Origin: Patulibacter americanus DSM 16676 | GTDB lineage: Bacteria; Actinomycetota; Thermoleophilia; Solirubrobacterales; Solirubrobacteraceae | DNA: 64,000 bases | Assembly (NCBI RefSeq): GCF_000420025.1 | Contig: NZ_ATUD01000007.1 | Coordinates: 203,931-267,930 of the forward strand | Reading direction: 5' to 3' | In this document: piece after piece, positions 18,927 to 25,928 of the stretch | Layout: every line of letters starts with the position of its first letter | Numbering within the stretch: position 1 is the first letter of the stretch | Translations under genes and position numbers: made by a program | The notes under the pieces: model-generated | Databases searched by the model: none | Told to the model about the DNA's origin: nothing | What the model saw: the letters and a program-made list of their open reading frames with translations, nothing else

Positions 18927-19003
18927 GCGTGGTCCAGTCCTTCGATGAGGAGCAGCATCGCGACGAAGAACACGGCCGCGATGCCGACGGCGAGGAGATC
19001 CAT
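18923..19003 (-). CDS. 26-residue hydrophobic peptide leading the kdp operon
   Basis: A tiny ORF giving an Asp-led hydrophobic helix: 'MDLLAVGIAAVFFVAMLLL' followed by 'IEGLDHA'. Short single-span peptides of this shape (M-x-D...FFA...) are known just upstream of kdpF/kdpA in other bacteria, but I know no assigned function. Its stop overlaps the kdpF start. CACGCT lies 6 nt before the ATG, consistent with a leaderless operon start here. Confidence 0.7.
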   Translation of the reverse strand: MDLLAVGIAAVFFVAMLLLIEGLDHA

Positions 19004-19061
19004 GTCTCCAGCGTGCGGCCGGGCCCGTCAACCCCGTGTGGGGGCTCCGGGCACCGGCATC

Positions 19062-19080
19062 AAGACGCTGTGAAGACGCT
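19062..19080 (-). promoter_or_regulatory. Direct-repeat operator candidate for kdp
   Basis: AAGACGCT occurs twice with an 11-bp period (19062-19069 and 19073-19080), 59-77 bp upstream of the first kdp ORF. Paired direct repeats one helical turn apart are the typical layout for OmpR/KdpE-family response regulators, so this may be the KdpE site; that is inference. Confidence 0.45.
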
Positions 19081-19115
19081 CCGTGCGCGGCGCACGTACG
19101 CCGTTCCGGCCGCGG

Positions 19116-20093
19116 CTACGGCACCACGACCAGCTTGCCCGTGGCGCGGTCGTGCTCCATGTCGTCGTGGGCCTGCCGGATCTCGTCGAGCCGGTAGACG
19201 CGACCGGCGGGCACGCGGACGCGGCCCGCCGCCACGTCGTCGAGGAACCCCTGCAGCACCTCGGCGGGCAGGTCCGATGCGTCGCCGCTGTACGCCGTCA
19301 GACGCACCCCGGCCCGCAGGTGGTCCATCGGGTAGAAGTCCCGCACGATCCACTCGTTCGAGAGCATCCCGGCGAAGCACGCGATGCCCCGCGGCGCCAC
19401 GGCGTGCAGCGTGTCGCGGAGGGTCGGCGCGCCGACGAGCTCGATCGCCGCGTCGACGCCCCCCGGCACGACCTCCCGCACCCGGGCGGCGACCGCGCCG
19501 TCGTCGATCACGACGTGGTCGGCGCCCGCCGCGCGCAGGGCGTCGGCGCGTTCGGGCCGGCGGGTCGTCGCCACGACCGTCAGCCCGCGCTGCTTGGCCA
19601 GGCCCGCCGCGGCGAGGCCGACGGAGGACGTGCCGCCGCGTACGAGCAGCGTCTGGCCGGCGCGTGCATCCAGGGTCGTGAGGATGCCGTGCGCGGTCTG
19701 GAGCATCTCGGGCACCGCCCCGAGCGTGCTCCAGTCCAGCTCGGAGGAGAACGGGATGACGCTCGTGGCGGGCACGCGGACGTACTCGGCGTAGCCGCCG
19801 TCGAACGCCCGGCCCATGCCGCCCATCATCGCGACGGCCTGCTGCCCCGGCTGCAGGCCGGTGCCCGGGGCGGCGACGACCTCGCCCGTGGCCTCGATGC
19901 CGGGGACGCGGGGGAAGGTGACGCCCTCGGCGAGCCCCAGCCGCAGGTGCAGCTCGGACCGGTTGAGCCCGAACGCGCGGACGCGCAGCAGGACCTCGCC
20001 GTGCCGCGGCACCGGGATCGGCCGCTCGCGGATCTCGAGCGCCGACGGCGGACCCGGAGCGTCGAGGACGACGGCCCGCATCGTGGCGCTCAT
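19116..20093 (-). CDS. Zinc-independent quinone/NADPH oxidoreductase (MDR family)
   Basis: A 325-residue medium-chain dehydrogenase/reductase. The N-terminal GroES-like domain has 'GLNRSELHLRLG' and 'PRVPGIEATGEV', and the Rossmann domain has 'LLVRGGTSSVGLAAAGLAK'. The structural-zinc Cys cluster of alcohol dehydrogenases is absent, so a quinone-oxidoreductase role (NADPH-dependent reduction of quinones or enones) is likely. ATG 20093 overlaps the MarR gene stop by 4 bp, so the regulator and enzyme form one transcript controlled from the MarR promoter. Confidence 0.85.
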   Translation of the reverse strand: MSATMRAVVLDAPGPPSALEIRERPIPVPRHGEVLLRVRAFGLNRSELHLRLGLAEGVTFPRVPGIEATGEVVAAPGTGLQPGQQAVAMMGGMGRAFDGGYAEYVRVPATSVIPFSSELDWSTLGAVPEMLQTAHGILTTLDARAGQTLLVRGGTSSVGLAAAGLAKQRGLTVVATTRRPERADALRAAGADHVVIDDGAVAARVREVVPGGVDAAIELVGAPTLRDTLHAVAPRGIACFAGMLSNEWIVRDFYPMDHLRAGVRLTAYSGDASDLPAEVLQGFLDDVAAGRVRVPAGRVYRLDEIRQAHDDMEHDRATGKLVVVP

Positions 20094-20578
20094 GCCGCAC
20101 CCCCCTGCCGTTCGGCGGCCAGCAGGCCCGTCGCGAGCCGCCCCAGCGCGGCGAGGTCGGCCGCGCGGTCCGCCGGGAAGGTCTCGCGCAGCTCGGCGGC
20201 GCAGACGTCGACGCCCCGGCGGGTCCGGTCGCGGCCCGCCGCCGTGAGCCGCACCCGGGTGACGCGCCGGTCCGTGGCGTCCGGCTCGCGCTCGGCCAGG
20301 CCGAGCCCGACGACGCGGTCGACGAGCTTCGAGACCCCGCCGGCGGTGATGCGCAGCGCGTGGGCCAGGTCGACCGTCCGGGCGCCGGCCTCCTCCGGCG
20401 CGCGGGCCGCGAACCACAGCGTCTCGAACTGTCCGAGCGTCAAGCCGAGCTCGTCGCGCAGGCGGCGGTCCACCCGGTTCCACAGGACGATCTGGAGGCG
20501 GACGACGTCGAGCAGGCCCGAGACGTCGTCCTCGGCGGCGCGGGTGTCGGGGTCCGGGGCGGGAGGCGGTGCGGTCAT
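20090..20578 (-). CDS. MarR family transcriptional regulator
   Basis: A 162-residue winged-helix regulator: 'LTLGQFETLWFAAR', the recognition-helix region 'VDLAHALRITAGGVSKLVDRVV', then the wing 'LGLAEREPDATDRRVTRVRLT' with the classic D-x-R. I chose ATG 20578; a longer frame to 20635 would run through the promoter palindrome. It is coupled to the oxidoreductase gene (ATGA). An interrupted palindrome lies 24 bp upstream, suggesting autoregulation in response to a small toxic ligand or oxidant. Confidence 0.88.
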   Translation of the reverse strand: MTAPPPAPDPDTRAAEDDVSGLLDVVRLQIVLWNRVDRRLRDELGLTLGQFETLWFAARAPEEAGARTVDLAHALRITAGGVSKLVDRVVGLGLAEREPDATDRRVTRVRLTAAGRDRTRRGVDVCAAELRETFPADRAADLAALGRLATGLLAAERQGGAA

Positions 20579-20601
20579 GGAAAGCACCATACCGTATCCA
20601 C

Positions 20602-20628
20602 GGAAACCTTTGCTTCGTAATTGTTTCC
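20602..20628. promoter_or_regulatory. MarR operator candidate
   Basis: Inverted repeat GGAAAC-N15-GTTTCC, with further partial symmetry inside (9 of 13 half-site positions agree), in unusually AT-rich DNA for this window. It lies 24-50 bp before the marR start, between marR and the divergent epimerase gene. Confidence 0.55.
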
Positions 20629-20706
20629 TCGGCACGTGATCGACGGCGGGCCGCCTCGCCCGGCGTGCTGCGGACCGGCCCCACCCCCAGCCGTCATCCT
20701 GTCCCC

Positions 20707-21603
20707 ATGAGCGAGCTGCGCGCCGGGGACCTGACCGCCGTCTGGCGGCCGGACGTGGGGATGGTCGGGTCGTCCCTGCGCCACGGCGGCGAGGAGCTCC
20801 TCGGCCAGCGCGGTGGGCTCGACGCCTACCGCGAGCGTGGCTCCGCGTTCGGCATCCCGCTCCTGGCCCCGTGGGCCAACCGCCTCTCCGGCCTCTCCTA
20901 CCCGGACCCGTCCGACCCCGGCGGGCCGAACGGCGGCGGCGACGTGATCCTCGACCCCGAGCGGATCAAGCGCGACGAGCACGGCCTGCCGAAGGACGGC
21001 GTCATGGCGGCTCGTGCCTGGCGCACGGAGCACGAGTCCGCCGGCGAGCTCGTCGCGGTCTTCGACGCCGACGACGACGTGTTGCACGCGTTCCCCTTCC
21101 CCCACCGCCTGCGCGTGACGGTCTCCCTGACCCCGGAGGCGATGATCGTCGACACCGCGCTCACGGCGACGGGCGCGGCACCCGTCCCCCGCGCGTTCGG
21201 CTGGCACCCGCTGTTCACCCTCCCGGGCGTCCCCCGCGAGCAGCTCGACGTGACGCTGCCCGTGCGGCGCGAGAGCGTCCTGGACGACCACGGCATCCCC
21301 ACGGGCGACGAGCGCGCGCCGACGTGGACCGACGGCCCGCTCGGGGACCGCACGCTCGACGCGGAATACCCCGAGATCGACGGCCCCTTCGTCCTGCGCG
21401 GCGGCGGCCGCACGCTGACGGTGCGCTTCGGCGCGCCGGGCTATCCCGTCGGGCACGCGTGGGCGCCGGAGGGTCAGTCCTTCGTGGCCTGGGAGCCGAT
21501 GACGGCGCCGACGAACGCCCTGGTCAGCGGCCGCGGCCTGACCCACGTCGCCCCGGGGGAGACGGCGACCTCCCGCTTCACCATCGAGGTCGCAACGGAC
21601 TGA
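20707..21603 (+). CDS. Aldose 1-epimerase family protein
   Basis: A 298-residue galactose-mutarotase-like beta-sandwich protein. Conserved features include 'GSAFGIPLLAPWANRL' near the N-terminus, 'AFGWHPLFTL' carrying the catalytic His, and a C-terminal 'FVAWEPMTAPTNAL' with a Glu in the base position. It interconverts sugar anomers; the exact sugar is unknown. CATCCT lies 6 nt before ATG 20707, suggesting a leaderless start. It converges on a HAD phosphatase gene through a region with a duplicated hairpin. Confidence 0.85.
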   Translation: MSELRAGDLTAVWRPDVGMVGSSLRHGGEELLGQRGGLDAYRERGSAFGIPLLAPWANRLSGLSYPDPSDPGGPNGGGDVILDPERIKRDEHGLPKDGVMAARAWRTEHESAGELVAVFDADDDVLHAFPFPHRLRVTVSLTPEAMIVDTALTATGAAPVPRAFGWHPLFTLPGVPREQLDVTLPVRRESVLDDHGIPTGDERAPTWTDGPLGDRTLDAEYPEIDGPFVLRGGGRTLTVRFGAPGYPVGHAWAPEGQSFVAWEPMTAPTNALVSGRGLTHVAPGETATSRFTIEVATD

Positions 21604-21604
21604 G

Positions 21605-21650
21605 CCTGCGCGGCCCGGCCCGAGACGCTCGGGGTGGGGCCCGCTCCCCT
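21605..21650. repeat. 46-bp intergenic direct repeat, copy 1
   Basis: Identical over 46 bp to 21679-21724, with a 74-bp offset. Each copy contains the perfect hairpin CCCGAG-ACG-CTCGGG. It starts 1 bp after the epimerase stop codon, so it probably works as a terminator. Confidence 0.85.
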
Positions 21651-21678
21651 CTGCGGGTGCCCCGAGCCGCGACGACGT

Positions 21679-21724
21679 CCTGCGCGGCCCGGCCCGAGAC
21701 GCTCGGGGTGGGGCCCGCTCCCCT
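21679..21724. repeat. 46-bp intergenic direct repeat, copy 2
   Basis: Second identical copy. Its last two bases belong to the stop codon of the convergent HAD gene. Together the two copies give a tandem, two-way terminator-like region between convergent genes. Confidence 0.85.
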
Positions 21725-22502
21725 ACTCCAGGGTGTCGACGAGGTCGGCGACGGAGTCGACGATGCGCGTCGGCACGTAGGGGTAGACCTTCGCCGTTTC
21801 GCGGGTGGCGACGCCCGTGAGGACGAGGATCGTCTCGAGGCCGGCCTCGAGGCCGGAGACGACGTCGGTGTCCATGCGGTCGCCGATCATCGCCGTCGTC
21901 TCGGAGTGCGCGTCGATCTGGTTCAGCGCCGAGCGCATCATGAGCGGGTTCGGCTTGCCGACGAAGTAGGGCTCGACGCCCGTGGCGCGGCTGATGAGCG
22001 CGGCGACGGAGCCCGTGGCCGGCAACGGACCGGCGGGCGACGGGCCGATGTTGTCGGGGTTGGTGGCGATGAAGCGGGCGCCGTTCGCGATCAGGCGGAT
22101 CGCCTGCGTGATCCGCTCGAAGGAGTAGGTGCGGGTCTCGCCCAGGACGACGTAGTCCGGGTTGCGCTCCGTCTGGGTGTAGCCCGACTCGTGCAGCGCG
22201 GTGGTCAGGCCGGCCTCGCCGATGACGAACGCGGAGCCGCCCGGACGCTGGTCGGCGAGGAACCGGGCGGTCGCCAGGGCCGATGTCCAGATGGACGACT
22301 CCGGCACCTCGAGCCCGCTCGCCTTGAGCCGCGCGGACAGGTCCCGACGCGTGTAGATCGAGTTGTTCGTGAGGACGAGGAACGGGCGGCCGAGCTCGCG
22401 CAGCCGCTCGAGGAAGCGGTCGGCGCCGGGCACCATCCGCTCCTCGTGGACGAGCACGCCGTCCATGTCCATGAGCCAGGAGGAGATCTCGCGGTGCGCC
22501 AT
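21723..22502 (-). CDS. HAD-IIA hydrolase, NagD-like phosphatase
   Basis: A 259-residue HAD enzyme. Motif I is 'MDMDGVL', motif II 'VLTNNS', and motifs III/IV 'VGKPNP' and 'IGDRMDTDV', with the C2 cap inserted between motifs II and III as in NagD/UMP phosphatase and pyridoxal phosphatase. It dephosphorylates a small cytosolic metabolite. TACGCT lies 8 nt before ATG 22502 (leaderless). The gene is divergent from the CNNM operon, with 63 bp between starts. Confidence 0.88.
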   Translation of the reverse strand: MAHREISSWLMDMDGVLVHEERMVPGADRFLERLRELGRPFLVLTNNSIYTRRDLSARLKASGLEVPESSIWTSALATARFLADQRPGGSAFVIGEAGLTTALHESGYTQTERNPDYVVLGETRTYSFERITQAIRLIANGARFIATNPDNIGPSPAGPLPATGSVAALISRATGVEPYFVGKPNPLMMRSALNQIDAHSETTAMIGDRMDTDVVSGLEAGLETILVLTGVATRETAKVYPYVPTRIVDSVADLVDTLE

Positions 22503-22551
22503 CGGCCACCAGCGTAGCCGCCCGGAGGCGCAGGCTCCCGTTGGGGCTGCG

Positions 22552-22557
22552 TATGAT
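22552..22557 (+). promoter_or_regulatory. -10 box for the leader-ORF/CNNM operon
   Basis: TATGAT, one of the best -10 matches in the window. Its predicted start site falls at or next to ATG 22566, so the mRNA would begin with the leader ORF. Confidence 0.6.
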
Positions 22558-22565
22558 CACGCTGA

Positions 22566-22715
22566 ATGACACCTCACACGGACGACCCGTCCGCAGACAG
22601 TCCCGAGCGCGCCCCGTCGCGCGCCGATGACGATCCTCCTCGAGGTGCCGGGCGCGCCGTAGCGCGCGCCGCACTGCACCCGCGATCCTCACGACCGGAC
22701 GGGGCCGTCCGATGA
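22566..22715 (+). CDS. 49-residue Asp/Pro-rich leader ORF coupled to CNNM genes
   Basis: A short ORF starting 8 nt after TATGAT and ending in ATGA overlap with the CNNM start (22712-22715). The first half is rich in Asp, Glu and Pro, with 'TDDP' and 'ADDDPP'; the second half is basic. Its wobble positions are less GC-biased than in neighbouring genes, suggesting it is selected as a leader more than as a protein. Acidic/proline leader peptides are known in Mg2+ transporter mRNAs of other bacteria, where low Mg2+ destabilises the translating ribosome. A regulatory role here is inference. It could also be plain 5' UTR. Confidence 0.45.
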   Translation: MTPHTDDPSADSPERAPSRADDDPPRGAGRAVARAALHPRSSRPDGAVR

Positions 22716-24073
22716 TCGAGGTCCTCCTCCTCCTCGTCGCCCTGGGCCTCGTCGCCGCGTGCGGCATCTTCGTCGCCGCCGAGTTCGCGCTGATCACCGT
22801 CGACCGCGGAGCCGTCGACCGCGCCGCCGAGGCCGGCGACAAGCGCGCCGAGGGCGTCGCCCTCGCGCTCCGCAGCCTCTCGACCCAGCTCTCGGGCGCG
22901 CAGCTCGGGATCACGGTCACGAACCTCGCGATCGGCTTCCTCGCGGAGCCGGCGATCGCCAAGCTCGTCGACGGGCCGCTCGAGTCGCTCGGCCTGAGCG
23001 AGACGGCGTCCCGCGGCGTCTCGGTCGTCATCGCGCTCGTGCTCGCCACGGCCGTGACCATGGTCTTTGGCGAGCTCGTGCCGAAGAACCTCGCGATCTC
23101 CGCCCCGCTCGACACCGCACGGCGCATCGCCGGGGCGCAGCGGGCGTTCACGACGGCCACCGCCTACCCGCTGCGGTTCCTCAACGGCTCCGCCAACGCG
23201 ATCCTGCGCCGGCTCGGCATCGAGCCACAGGAGGAGCTCGCGTCCGCGCGCTCGGCGCAGGAGCTCTCCTCGCTCGTACGGCGCTCCGCCGAGCAGGGCA
23301 CGCTCGAGACGAACACCGCGACGCTCCTGCAGCGCTCCCTCGCGTTCGGCGAGCGCCGGGCGGACGACGTCATGACGCCGCGCACCCGCATGAAGACCGT
23401 CGACGCCGACGACACCGTCGCGGCCGTCCTGGACCAGGCACGCAAGACGGGCCACTCCCGGTTCCCGGTCGAGGTCGAGGACTCCGAGGAGATCGCCGGC
23501 GTGGCGCACATCCGCCACGCCGTCGCGGTCCCCTTCGAGCGCCGCGACGAGGTCCGGGTGCGCGACGTCATGGTCGCCCCCGTCGTCGTCCCCTCGACCC
23601 TCGAGCTCGACCCGCTGCTCGCCGTCCTGCGCCAGGGTGGCCTGCAGATGGCGGTCGTCGTGGACGAGTTCGGCGGGGTCGACGGGGTCGTCACCCTGGA
23701 GGACCTGATCGAGGAGATCGTCGGCGAGGTGCTCGACGAGCACGACGACCGCTCCTCCGTCGCCCGCCGCCAGGCCGACGGCTCGTGGCTCATGCCCGCG
23801 CTGCTGCGGCCCGACGAGGCCGAGGAGATCATCGGCGTGCCCGTCCCCGAGGACGAGGACTACGAGACGCTCGGCGGTCTCGTGGCCCTGCACCTCGAGC
23901 GGATCCCGGACGTCGGAGACGAGGTCGTCCTCGACGTGCCCGACGAGGAGGATCCGCACCACCGCGTGACGATCACCGTGCGCACCATGGACGGCCTGCG
24001 GGTCGACGAGCTGCGCGTCGTCGTGGAGCACCTCGAGCGCGATGACGACGACGAGACGGAGGACGACCGATGA
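22712..24073 (+). CDS. CNNM/CorC-type protein: DUF21 + CBS pair + CorC_HlyC
   Basis: A 453-residue hemolysin-family membrane protein. Residues 1-185 are the DUF21/CNNM membrane domain ('AAEFALITVDR', 'LGITVTNLAIGFL', 'FGELVPKNLAI'). Residues 205-335 are two CBS domains ('DVMTPRTRMKTVD', 'VVVDEFGGVDGVVTLEDLIEEIVGE'), and residues 350-440 are a CorC_HlyC domain. Family members are implicated in Mg2+ (and Co2+) export or homeostasis. It is translationally coupled upstream to the leader ORF and downstream to a paralogue (ATGA, 24070-24073). The last residues are strongly acidic. Confidence 0.92.
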   Translation: MIEVLLLLVALGLVAACGIFVAAEFALITVDRGAVDRAAEAGDKRAEGVALALRSLSTQLSGAQLGITVTNLAIGFLAEPAIAKLVDGPLESLGLSETASRGVSVVIALVLATAVTMVFGELVPKNLAISAPLDTARRIAGAQRAFTTATAYPLRFLNGSANAILRRLGIEPQEELASARSAQELSSLVRRSAEQGTLETNTATLLQRSLAFGERRADDVMTPRTRMKTVDADDTVAAVLDQARKTGHSRFPVEVEDSEEIAGVAHIRHAVAVPFERRDEVRVRDVMVAPVVVPSTLELDPLLAVLRQGGLQMAVVVDEFGGVDGVVTLEDLIEEIVGEVLDEHDDRSSVARRQADGSWLMPALLRPDEAEEIIGVPVPEDEDYETLGGLVALHLERIPDVGDEVVLDVPDEEDPHHRVTITVRTMDGLRVDELRVVVEHLERDDDDETEDDR

Positions 24074-25125
24074 GCGATCTGCTCGCCGTCCTCATCGCCG
24101 TCGTCCTGCTGGGCCTGAACGCCTTCTTCGTCGGCGCGGAGTTCGCGCTCGTGTCCGCCCGCCGGACCGAGATCGAACCCCGGGCCGAGGCCGGCAGTCG
24201 CGCGGCCAAGATCACCCTCGGCGCGATGGAGAACGTCTCGCTGATGATGGCGGGCGCCCAGCTCGGCATCACGATCTGCTCCCTCGGCCTCGGCTACATC
24301 GGTGAGCCGGCCGTCGCCCACCTCATCGAGCCGCTGCTGCACGACGTCGGCATCGGCGAGTCCCTCCTGCACCCGATCGCGTTCGCGATCGCCCTGCTCA
24401 TCGTCGTCTACCTGCACGTCGTGGTCGGCGAGATGGTGCCGAAGAACATCGCCCTCGCCGGCCCGGACCGGTCGGCCCTGGTGCTGGGGCCCCCGCTCGT
24501 GTTGATCGTGCGCATCCTGCGCCCGGCCATCGCGGGCCTGAACTGGATCGCGAACGTCACCCTGCGCGCCGTCGGCGTGGAGCCGAAGGACGAGGTGACG
24601 AGCGCGTTCACCCGCGACGAGGTCGCGGGGCTGGTCGAGGAGTCCCATCGCGAGGGCATGCTGGAGCACGGCGAGGGCCGGCTCCTGCTCGACGCCCTGC
24701 AGTTCGAGGACCGCACCGCGCGCGCCGTGCTGCTGCCGATGGCGGAGCTCGAGACCGTGCGCCCCGGCGTCACCCCGGCGAAGGTCGAGGAGCTCGCCGG
24801 TCGCACGGGCTACTCGCGGTTCCCCGTCCGGCTGCCCGACGGCGCGCTCGTGGGCTACCTGCACCTGAAGGACCTGCTCGGCGAGGGCGACGGCGATCGC
24901 GACCGCCCGGTGCCGGCGCGCCTGCGCCGCACCCTGCCGACGGTGAACGTGTCGGACCGCCTGCGGACGGTCCTGCAGACCATGCAGCGCTCCCGCGCGC
25001 ACCTCGCCCGCGTGAAGGACGCCGACGGCACCGTGCTCGGCGTCGTGGCGCTCGAGGACGTGCTCGAGGAGCTCGTCGGCGAGGTCCGCGACGAGAGCCG
25101 CCGGGCAACGGTCCAGAACGACTGA
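24070..25125 (+). CDS. CNNM/CorC-type protein: DUF21 + CBS pair, no CorC_HlyC
   Basis: A 351-residue paralogue of the preceding gene. It has the DUF21 domain ('VGAEFALVSARRTEIE', 'LGITICSLGLGYIGEP', 'VGEMVPKNIAL') and two CBS domains ending 'GVVALEDVLEELVGE', but stops where the CorC_HlyC domain would begin. Pairs of one long and one short CNNM protein are frequent in actinobacteria and may form a heteromer. It ends before a double hairpin shared with the convergent kdpE-like gene. Confidence 0.92.
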   Translation: MSDLLAVLIAVVLLGLNAFFVGAEFALVSARRTEIEPRAEAGSRAAKITLGAMENVSLMMAGAQLGITICSLGLGYIGEPAVAHLIEPLLHDVGIGESLLHPIAFAIALLIVVYLHVVVGEMVPKNIALAGPDRSALVLGPPLVLIVRILRPAIAGLNWIANVTLRAVGVEPKDEVTSAFTRDEVAGLVEESHREGMLEHGEGRLLLDALQFEDRTARAVLLPMAELETVRPGVTPAKVEELAGRTGYSRFPVRLPDGALVGYLHLKDLLGEGDGDRDRPVPARLRRTLPTVNVSDRLRTVLQTMQRSRAHLARVKDADGTVLGVVALEDVLEELVGEVRDESRRATVQND

Positions 25126-25132
25126 CCGCCCG

Positions 25133-25203
25133 CCGCGCCGCCCCTCCGGGTGCGGCGCGGCACCGGGTCCTCGCCGGCGGGACCGGTCGTCCGGGACGAC
25201 CGG
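25133..25203. terminator. Two-hairpin bidirectional terminator region
   Basis: Hairpin 1: CCGCGCCGC / GCGGCGCGG (25133-25160). Hairpin 2: CCGGTCGTC-CGG-GACGACCGG (25183-25203). They lie between the convergent CNNM and response-regulator genes. Confidence 0.6.
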
Positions 25204-25229
25204 GTCCGGCCCTCCCCTCCTCCCCCGGG

Positions 25230-25928
25230 TCAGCCCACGAGCCGGTAGCCCACGCCCGTCTCCGTGCGGATGAGGCGCGGCGCCGGCGTGCCGTCCGCGG
25301 CGGGCGTCTCGAGCTTGCGGCGCAGGTTCGCGATGTGGGTGCGCAGTGTCGCCGTGTCATCGGCGTAGGCGGCGCCCCACACCTCGAGCAGCAGCGCCCC
25401 GTGGGTCAGGAGCCGGCCGCGGTGGCGGACGAGCGTGCGCAGCAGGCCGAACTCGATGGGCGTCAGGTGCAGCTCCGTCCCCGCCCGCAGGACGCGGTGG
25501 TCGGCCAGATCGACCTCGAGGTCGCCCACCCGCACCACGGGGTCCTCGGTGGTCGTGCCGGCGCGGCGCAGGGCCGCCCGCAGCCGGGCGAGGAGCTCGC
25601 CGGGCCCGAAGGGCTTCGTGACGTAGTCGTCCGCCCCCGCCTCGAGGGCCCGCACCTTCTCGGACTCCTCGTCGACGGCGGACAGCACGAGGATCGGGAT
25701 CTGCGTCCACTCGCGGAGTCCGCGGCAGACGTCGACGCCGCTGCCGTCCGGCAGCATGAGGTCGACGATCGCCGCCTCGGGCCCGTGCAGCGCCGCCAGG
25801 TCGAGCGCCTCCTCCACCCCGCCGGCCGGGAGGGCCGTGAAGCCCGCGTCGCGCAGCAGGACCTTGAGCGCGCGGACGATCTGCGGCTCGTCGTCGACGA
25901 CGAGCACCGTGCGGCCCCCGGCGCTCAC
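25230..25928 (-). CDS. kdpE: KdpE-like response regulator
   Basis: A 232-residue OmpR/PhoB-family regulator. The receiver domain has the acidic pair Asp12-Asp13, phospho-acceptor Asp56 in 'AIVDLMLP', Ser83 and Lys105 in 'VTKPFG'. The winged helix ends 'LIRTETGVGYRLVG'. 'DDEPQIVRALKVLLR' and 'LREWTQIPILVLSA' match KdpE more closely than other OmpR members. It starts with GTG overlapping the kinase stop by 4 bp (25925-25928). Likely role: activating the kdp operon 6 kb away in this window. Another OmpR-type regulator is possible. Confidence 0.8.
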   Translation of the reverse strand: MSAGGRTVLVVDDEPQIVRALKVLLRDAGFTALPAGGVEEALDLAALHGPEAAIVDLMLPDGSGVDVCRGLREWTQIPILVLSAVDEESEKVRALEAGADDYVTKPFGPGELLARLRAALRRAGTTTEDPVVRVGDLEVDLADHRVLRAGTELHLTPIEFGLLRTLVRHRGRLLTHGALLLEVWGAAYADDTATLRTHIANLRRKLETPAADGTPAPRLIRTETGVGYRLVG

